Shown here: positions 6,999 to 7,198 of the stretch, one piece after another
How positions within the stretch are numbered: the stretch's first letter is position 1
How the letters are laid out: each line of letters starts with the position of its first letter
Assembly: GCA_903879765.1 (NCBI GenBank)
Contig: CAIRMS010000240.1
Span: 1-7,198, forward strand
Length of the DNA stretch: 7,198 nucleotides
From: an uncultured Flavobacteriales bacterium
Lineage (GTDB): Bacteria > Bacteroidota > Bacteroidia > Flavobacteriales_D > Crocinitomicaceae
Direction: 5' to 3'
Program-made: the position numbers and the translations under genes
Notes under the pieces: model-generated
The model's input: the letters and a program-made list of their open reading frames with translations, nothing else
Told to the model about the DNA's origin: nothing
Database searches by the model: none

Positions 6999-7030
6999 CA
7001 AAAGTAAGGCTTTTATAAAATCTACAAAAA
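6999..7030 (-). promoter_or_regulatory. Bacteroidota-type promoter for the three-gene operon
   Basis: On the minus strand, TACTTTTG (7006 down to 6999) matches the Bacteroidota -7 consensus TAnnTTTG exactly. TTTTTG (7030 down to 7025) supplies a -33 TTG, with 18 bases between the TTG and the -7 box, within the 17-23 range reported for Flavobacterium. The expected transcription start lies around 6992-6995, giving a leader of only about 10-13 bases before the ATG at 6982. There is no Shine-Dalgarno sequence in that leader. No other convincing match lies between the three genes, so this promoter probably drives all of them. Confidence 0.6.
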
Positions 7031-7198
7031 TTGAAGGACAACTTTACCTAATTCTTTTAAAACTAAATTATTTCTAAATTGCTAAAAGCAAGTAATAAGA
7101 CAGTTAAATCGAAAATATCCGCACCACAATATTTGGTATCCTGTAGAAAATCGAACCGCTGCATTTTCAATCCAGCGTAACATATTCTCCCCAAAAAA

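Noticed and set aside
7079..7091. Small hairpin TTGCT-AAA-AGCAA as a terminator
   Set aside because: It has a 5-bp stem, a 3-base loop and no adequate U tract on either strand, in an A+T-rich background where such matches arise by chance.
7146..7168. Possible tRNA T-arm or hairpin: GGTTCGATTTTC on the minus strand, flanked by GAAAAT / ATTTTC
   Set aside because: The bases flanking TTCGATT do not form the 5-bp T stem, and no acceptor, D or anticodon stem can be built around it. The 6-bp A+T-rich inverted repeat alone is weak.

Overview
The window looks like part of a Bacteroidota chromosome, probably from a gliding or surface-adhesin-rich Flavobacteriales lineage. I base this on four things: a type IX secretion system (T9SS) type B C-terminal sorting domain, a PorP/SprF outer-membrane protein, a Bacteroidota-style OmpA protein, and a TTG / TAnnTTTG promoter with no Shine-Dalgarno sequence ahead of any gene. 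The A+T-rich base composition agrees. The exact genus cannot be read from the sequence.

Layout. At the left edge (2..121, + strand) are the last 39 codons of a protein carrying a Fibrobacter-succinogenes-major-paralogous (FISUMP) domain. It runs convergently into a minus-strand operon, with a 126-bp gap holding only a perfect palindrome and a weak hairpin. The operon reads from right to left. First is a 1230-residue secreted multi-domain adhesin-like protein (3290..6982). It overlaps by 4 bp (ATGA) a 303-residue PorP/SprF-family outer-membrane protein (2382..3293). Ten bp further on is a 707-residue protein (248..2371) with TPR-like, beta-propeller, carboxypeptidase-regulatory-like and OmpA peptidoglycan-binding parts. 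A Bacteroidota-type promoter lies immediately upstream of the first gene (6999..7030). The last ~215 bp on the right contain the promoter and a stretch whose coding status I cannot resolve.

How the genes fit together. Family knowledge says that type B T9SS cargo proteins need a matching SprF-like outer-membrane partner, and here cargo and partner are translationally coupled. The third gene has the same domain order as PorE, the peptidoglycan-linking component of the P. gingivalis T9SS, but has no lipobox cysteine. The operon therefore reads as a self-contained module: cargo, dedicated export/anchoring barrel, and periplasmic cell-wall tether. That functional reading is inference.

The adhesin is the most structured object in the window. 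Its middle is a chain of five ~92-residue Ig/PKD-like domains, each with one cysteine near the start and one near the end. Four of them form a two-fold repeat of an A-B domain pair. Two SprB-type repeats and the sorting domain follow.
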